A stretch of DNA of 57,363 nucleotides, from contig VFZE01000037.1 in the NCBI GenBank assembly GCA_016871315.1, positions 1 to 57,363 on the forward strand, read 5' to 3'. Positions within the stretch are counted from its first letter, which is position 1; each line of letters starts with the position of its first letter. This stretch comes from Acidimicrobiia bacterium. Lineage in GTDB: Bacteria > Acidobacteriota > Terriglobia > Bryobacterales > Bryobacteraceae. Under the pieces are notes generated by a model, which was not told where the DNA came from, searched no databases, and saw only the letters and a list, made by a program, of their open reading frames with translations. Positions 53,354 through 57,363 of the stretch are shown in pieces. The position numbers were made by a program, and so were the translations under genes.

Positions 53354-55388
53354 ATGGGGAGATTTTGAACCGGAACGCTACGAGCTAAGAGAACCGGCGC
53401 CGTACCGGTTTGAGGCGGACCGGCGCGAGTTTTTGGCGCTGGCCGGCGGCGGATTGCTGCTGTTCACAACGGGAGCAAGCGGGCAGCGTCCAGGGGGACA
53501 GGGTGAGGCGGACTTGTCGGCGCGGCTGCATATGGCCGCCGACGGAACGATCACGGTATTCACGTCGAAGGTGGAGGTGGGCCAGGGTTCGCGTACGCAG
53601 CTGACCCAGGCGGCGGCCGAGGAGTTGGGCATCTCGCCGGAAAAGATCCGGCTGGTGATGGCCGATACCGATCTTGTGCCGGACGACGGGGGGACGGCGG
53701 GAAGCAGAACAACGCCATCGACCGTGCCGGCGGTGCGGCGCGCGGCGGCGGCGGCAAAGAAGATCCTCGCGGCTACGGCGGCCAATCCCAAAGCCACGAT
53801 GGACCAGTTGCGCGGCGCGATACCGTCCGACGTGGTGGTGAAGCCGGCCGGCGATTGGCAGCATCTGGGCAAGACGCTTCCCAAAGTGGATTCCCGCGCG
53901 ATTGTCACGGGTGCGCACAAGTATCCCGCCGATATCACGCGCCCAGGGATGCTGTACGGAAAAGTTCTGCGCGCTCCGGTCTACAACGCCAAGCTGGAGG
54001 AGCTGGACAAAGCGGCCGCATCGAAGCTGGCGGGAGTGGTGATAGTGCACGATGGTGAGTTTGCCGGGTGTACGGCGCCTACCTCGTGGGAAGCAAAAAA
54101 GGGAATCGAGGCGTTGGCAGCCGGCGCCAAGTATTCGCGGAAGCCGCACGTTTCCTCGAAGAAGCTTTTCGAACACTTGAAGGCGACGGCCAGAACGGGT
54201 TCGGCGGCGGGCCGCGGATCGGGGCCGGAGAGGACGAAAGGCGATGCCAGCGCGGCGATGGCAAGCGCGGCGAACACGCTGAAGGCGTCCTTCGAGGTGG
54301 CCTACGTGCAGCATGCGCCGATGGAGCCGCGAGCCGCGGTGGCCGAGTGGGAAGGCGACAAGCTCACCGTGTGGACGGGAACGCAGATGCCGCATCGCGT
54401 CAGGCAGCAGCTGGCGGAGGCGTTCCGCGTGCCGCAGGAAAAGGTGCGCGTGATGGTCCCGGACACCGGCGGCGGTTTCGGCGGTAAGCATACCGGCGAG
54501 ACGGCGATCGAAGCGGCGCGGTTGGCGAAAGCGGCGGGCAAGCCGGTTTCCCTGCGCTGGACGCGGGCGGAGGAGTTTGCGTGGGCCTATTTCCGCCCGG
54601 CCGGACTTTTTGAGATTCAGGCCGGCTTTGACGGAAACGGCAAGCTGACGGCGTGGGATTACACCAACTACAACGCCGGTGGGGCGGGGCTGGATACGCC
54701 CTACGCGGTGGCGAATTCCAGGATCCGTTTCTTGTACACGGATTCGCCGCTACGGGAAGGTTCCTATCGCGGAATCGCGGCGACGGCGAACAACTTTGCG
54801 CGCGAGCTATTCATGGACGAACTGGCCGAGGCGGCAAAGATGGATCCGCTGCGGTTCCGGCTGTTGAATCTCGATAACCCGCGGCTGCGGGCGGTGCTGG
54901 AGTCGGCGGCGGAGCGATTCCGGTTCGCCGAGCGGTGGAAGAGCCGGAAGGCGGGCACCGGAGTGGGAATCGCGTGCGGGACGGAGAAGGGTTCCTACAT
55001 TGCCTGCTGCGCCGAGGTGGGCATCCGGGAGGGGGAGATCGAAGTGCGGGAGGTGACGCAGGTATTTGAGTGCGGCGCGATCCAGAATCCGCGGAACCTG
55101 CGGGCACAGGTGGACGGCTGCCTGATCCAGGGGCTGGGCGCGGCGCTGTGGGAGGAAGCGATCTTCGAAGACGGCAAGCTGATGAACGGGCGCTTCGCCA
55201 GCTACCGGGTGCCGAGGATGAGCGACGTTCCAAAGCTGGACACACACCTGCTGGACCGGCGGGATCTCACATCGGCTGGCGCGGGCGAGACACCGATCAT
55301 CGCCATTGCTCCCGCGGTCGCAGCTGCCGTGCACCATGCCGGCTACGCGCGCGTGCGGTCAATGCCGGTGCGGCTGGCGGGGGCGTAG
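53346..55388 (+). CDS. iorB: Molybdopterin-binding subunit, isoquinoline 1-oxidoreductase beta type
   Basis: 680 residues. A twin-arginine motif (DRREFLALAGGGLLLF, about 27-42) lies near the N-terminus, as in IorB, so the folded complex with IorA is probably exported by Tat. Molybdenum cofactor segments include KVEVGQGSRTQLTQ, VPDTGGGFGGKHTGE and the catalytic glutamate in AGAGETPIIAIAPA. The protein has an N-terminal and a main aldehyde-oxidase-like domain. It would hydroxylate an aldehyde or N-heterocycle in the periplasm. At 680 residues it is somewhat shorter than usual (about 720-750). Confidence 0.87.
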   Translation: MAEWGDFEPERYELREPAPYRFEADRREFLALAGGGLLLFTTGASGQRPGGQGEADLSARLHMAADGTITVFTSKVEVGQGSRTQLTQAAAEELGISPEKIRLVMADTDLVPDDGGTAGSRTTPSTVPAVRRAAAAAKKILAATAANPKATMDQLRGAIPSDVVVKPAGDWQHLGKTLPKVDSRAIVTGAHKYPADITRPGMLYGKVLRAPVYNAKLEELDKAAASKLAGVVIVHDGEFAGCTAPTSWEAKKGIEALAAGAKYSRKPHVSSKKLFEHLKATARTGSAAGRGSGPERTKGDASAAMASAANTLKASFEVAYVQHAPMEPRAAVAEWEGDKLTVWTGTQMPHRVRQQLAEAFRVPQEKVRVMVPDTGGGFGGKHTGETAIEAARLAKAAGKPVSLRWTRAEEFAWAYFRPAGLFEIQAGFDGNGKLTAWDYTNYNAGGAGLDTPYAVANSRIRFLYTDSPLREGSYRGIAATANNFARELFMDELAEAAKMDPLRFRLLNLDNPRLRAVLESAAERFRFAERWKSRKAGTGVGIACGTEKGSYIACCAEVGIREGEIEVREVTQVFECGAIQNPRNLRAQVDGCLIQGLGAALWEEAIFEDGKLMNGRFASYRVPRMSDVPKLDTHLLDRRDLTSAGAGETPIIAIAPAVAAAVHHAGYARVRSMPVRLAGA

Positions 55389-55395
55389 TCTGCCA

Positions 55396-56220
55396 GTGGC
55401 GATCTCGGAAGCCGAAGAGCGGCGCTTTTACGACGATCATTACTCACGCTTCCTACAGCTTCCGGACGCGGATCTTGTATTCAACCGGGCGATTCTGCTC
55501 AGAGACATCGAGAATCCTTCGCATCCAGCATACGAGAGGCGCAAACTGTACCGGATGCTGCTGGAGGCGATCCTAGGCAGGCCGCTGGCGGGATGCCGGA
55601 CGCTGGAATATGGCTGCGGGACCGGGGATTGGGCGCTGGTGATGGCGGCCGAAGGAGCCGAGGCCACACTGCTCGACCTGTCGCCGGTGGCGATTGAAGT
55701 GGGTCTGCGGCGCGCGCGAGCCAGCGGAGTGGCCTCGCGCGTGCGGGGAGTCAGCCGGGATGCTTCCGAGCTTTCCTGCTTTGAGACAGGGGAGTTTGAT
55801 CTGATTGTGGCGTGCGCGGCGTTGCACCATACACTGAAGTACCCGAACGCGCTGGCCGAATTGGCGCGGATCCTGAAGCCGGGCGGGAGGATATTGGTGG
55901 CGGAAACATATGGCAATAATCCGCTGCTGAACGCGGCGCGCAGGATGCAATGGAGGTTGAGTTCCCTGCCCCAAGAGGCCGGGGAGGAGATCATTGTTTC
56001 TCGTGCGGAGATTGCGTTGCTGCGGCAGCGTTTTCCCTTGGTGAAGGTGACACCGGTTAATCTGCTGGCGATGGCGAAGCGGTTCTTCCGGGGCCGGTTC
56101 GAGAAACGCGGGGTGAGGGGGCTAATAGGAGGGTTGGAACTGATCGACGAGATGCTGCTTTGGATCTGCCGGCCGCTGCGGAACTACTGCGGGGAAGTAC
56201 TGATTGAGATCGAAGGTTGA
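55396..56220 (+). CDS. Class I SAM-dependent methyltransferase
   Basis: 274 residues from GTG 55396, 7 nt after iorB; upstream in-frame ATGs lie inside iorB and encode no domain. The Rossmann core shows motif I LEYGCGTGDWALVMA, motif II LLDLSPVAIEVG, motif IV FDLIVACAALHHT and post-motif LKPGGRILVAETYG. N- and C-terminal helical extensions (YDDHYSRFLQLP at the front) resemble those of small-molecule or lipid/quinone methyltransferases. Substrate cannot be deduced. No SAM-related regulation is seen. Confidence 0.83.
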   Translation: MAISEAEERRFYDDHYSRFLQLPDADLVFNRAILLRDIENPSHPAYERRKLYRMLLEAILGRPLAGCRTLEYGCGTGDWALVMAAEGAEATLLDLSPVAIEVGLRRARASGVASRVRGVSRDASELSCFETGEFDLIVACAALHHTLKYPNALAELARILKPGGRILVAETYGNNPLLNAARRMQWRLSSLPQEAGEEIIVSRAEIALLRQRFPLVKVTPVNLLAMAKRFFRGRFEKRGVRGLIGGLELIDEMLLWICRPLRNYCGEVLIEIEG

Positions 56221-56225
56221 CCGGA

Positions 56226-57179
56226 TCACATGGAGCTCCCCTGCGGCGCCAGGAACTGGTTGATGCCGTGGAGGACCCCCTCGAGGGTGGACATCGGTCC
56301 GACGGGGAGCACTTGGCAGCTGACCGAGAGGGAGAGCAGCACGGAACGCTGGTTGATGTTCATGATGTGCTCAAAGCGGGAACAACTCATGCGGGTGACT
56401 TCGCTGCGGAGGGTGGCAAGATCACAGTAGCGTTCGACGACTCCCAGGACGGCAGGGCCGCGCCAGCGGAAGAGAGTGTCTTCGGAGGCAAGGCTGACAG
56501 CAACTCGCTGGCTGATGACCTGTAAGACCTGGTCACCGGCGGCGTAGCCGTAGCGGCGGTTGATCTGATCGAGCCGTTCGGCCTGGAAGACCACCAGAAA
56601 GGCGCCCGCTTTCTTGTTGATGATCTCCTCGAGATAGGCTTCCGCGGAGGCAGCCGAGGGCAGACCGGTAACCGGGTCCGTAGTCAGCAGGGCAGGAGAG
56701 CTGGTTGTCTTAGCATTTCCGGCTGAAAGGGCGGTTAGCCTGATCAGCAGATCCTGATCGAGGGCCTGGCGCTTCTGCGAGTGAGTAGAAACGCGATCGA
56801 TAGCTTCATCCAGCTGGGTGCGAACCTGCTGGAGGCTCTCCATGCCACGCATGCGCTTCAGACGGTTCATGACGTCGGAGGCGGCGGCGATCTCATCGTC
56901 GTGGGAGGTTTTGAGCTTTTCGACGGCGCCGGAAAGCGACTCCTTCATCTGCTTGTTCTCGGTATGCTGGCTCTCGATGAGCCTTTCCACGCCGAGATTG
57001 TATTCCTGAAGGGCTTTGATGGAATTATCCACGATCTGCTGAGCAAGGGTGGCCTGCGGGTTTTCGCCCAACTGGCGGAGCGAATCGCGGATGGTGTCCT
57101 GAAGCGCCACGACGGCGGCATGGGAGAACCGAACGACGTTTTTCCCCTTGGCCTCGATGAGCTGCTTGACGAGGCGCAC
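56226..57179 (-). CDS. Coiled-coil protein with degenerate GGDEF domain
   Basis: 317 residues, GTG start at 57179 (preceded in frame by TAA). The first 150 residues are helical and charged, probably a coiled coil (QHTENKQMKESLSGAVEKLK). From about 165 a diguanylate-cyclase fold begins with DPVTGLPSAASAEAYLEEI (the 'D.LTGL.NR' element) and continues QAERLDQINRRYGYAAGDQVL. The active-site loop is RWRGPAVLG (238-246) where GG[D/E]EF should be, so it should not make c-di-GMP; a GTP- or protein-binding role is inferred. No membrane segment. It follows a PAS-protein gene, with a 57-nt gap. Confidence 0.8.
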   Translation of the reverse strand: MRLVKQLIEAKGKNVVRFSHAAVVALQDTIRDSLRQLGENPQATLAQQIVDNSIKALQEYNLGVERLIESQHTENKQMKESLSGAVEKLKTSHDDEIAAASDVMNRLKRMRGMESLQQVRTQLDEAIDRVSTHSQKRQALDQDLLIRLTALSAGNAKTTSSPALLTTDPVTGLPSAASAEAYLEEIINKKAGAFLVVFQAERLDQINRRYGYAAGDQVLQVISQRVAVSLASEDTLFRWRGPAVLGVVERYCDLATLRSEVTRMSCSRFEHIMNINQRSVLLSLSVSCQVLPVGPMSTLEGVLHGINQFLAPQGSSM

Positions 57180-57236
57180 TTACTGGCCAGCTCCGGCACG
57201 GTTGGCGGTATTGATGACTACGGCCACAGATTACGC

Positions 57237-57363
57237 TTACTCCGGCTGGTGAGAGGATTGAATGACGACGGCTACCCCAAGCACGATGAGCTGTTCGTTC
57301 ATGATGGGGGTAAACGAGATCCCGACTCTATGTTCCGTACCAGAACGGCTGCACAGGACGGTC
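57237..57363 (-). CDS. C-terminal end of a PAS-domain protein (partial)
   Basis: Only the last 41 codons are in the window, ending at TAA 57239-57237. They read LCSRSGTEHRVGISFTPIMN, then GVAVVIQ and a short tail, the closing strands of a PAS domain ('r.dGte.pv..s.spi...g...G.v.v..D'). The protein may be a sensor kinase, GGDEF protein or receiver-PAS adaptor; the rest lies outside. Probably in the same operon as the degenerate GGDEF gene downstream. Confidence 0.6.
   Translation of the reverse strand, partial: TVLCSRSGTEHRVGISFTPIMNEQLIVLGVAVVIQSSHQPE

Overview
The window reads as a chromosomal segment of an acidobacterium, most likely of the Bryobacterales/Solibacter type. This is inferred from gene content. 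There is an Oar-like TonB-dependent receptor with a carboxypeptidase-regulatory N-terminus, a PadR regulator beside an 'acidobacterial duplicated orphan permease', several PSD1/DUF1501 and DUF1592/DUF1552 pairs, many Tat-exported enzymes and a Bacteroidetes-type succinate dehydrogenase. No rRNA, tRNA, CRISPR array or complete mobile element was found by eye.

Layout. 1-237: the start of a TonB-receptor gene cut off by an IS-like end. 332-2652: a secreted heavy-metal-binding protein, an apparent deletion chimera and a Tat-exported PLP enzyme. 2703-5577: MoxR ATPase, a divergent YchF-like ATPase, a small exported protein and an orphan HigA antitoxin. 5588-9853: gamma-glutamyltransferase, a zincin and an MFS exporter. 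9899-12628: a broken histidine kinase and an ABC exporter. 12690-22993: M28 peptidase, DtxR regulator, CotH-like kinase, a frameshifted DUF1080 gene, a secreted nitrilase-fold enzyme, an unknown/beta-barrel pair, and PadR plus ADOP permease. 22994-33833: seven tightly packed minus-strand genes (DUF4440, PSD1, DUF1501, TIM-barrel isomerase, sulfatase, PSD1, DUF1501) that look like one operon for exported polysaccharide or sulfated-glycan metabolism. 33883-42224: HAD phosphatase, large TonB receptor, an esterase remnant, sdhBAC and a frameshifted exported protein. 42454-45649: HDOD protein, cytochrome c and PQQ dehydrogenase. 45726-50277: orphan VapB-like antitoxin and a DUF1592/DUF1552 pair. 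50312-57363: TtcA-like tRNA thiolase, a DUF47/Pit phosphate transporter, an IorAB-type molybdenum hydroxylase, a methyltransferase, a degenerate GGDEF protein and the C-terminus of a PAS protein.

Much of the window concerns oxidative chemistry outside the cytoplasm and uptake: cytochrome-like PSCyt1 proteins, PQQ and molybdenum dehydrogenases, sulfatase and TonB receptor. Three signals cross gene boundaries. First, a TANNNT -10-like hexamer lies 6-9 nt upstream of many first-gene start codons, with no Shine-Dalgarno sequence, which suggests leaderless transcription. Second, GC skew is reversed over about 12.7-27.5 kb, with one boundary inside the seven-gene operon. Third, six loci look broken by deletions, frameshifts or insertion. 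All calls come from reading the sequence; no database search was run.
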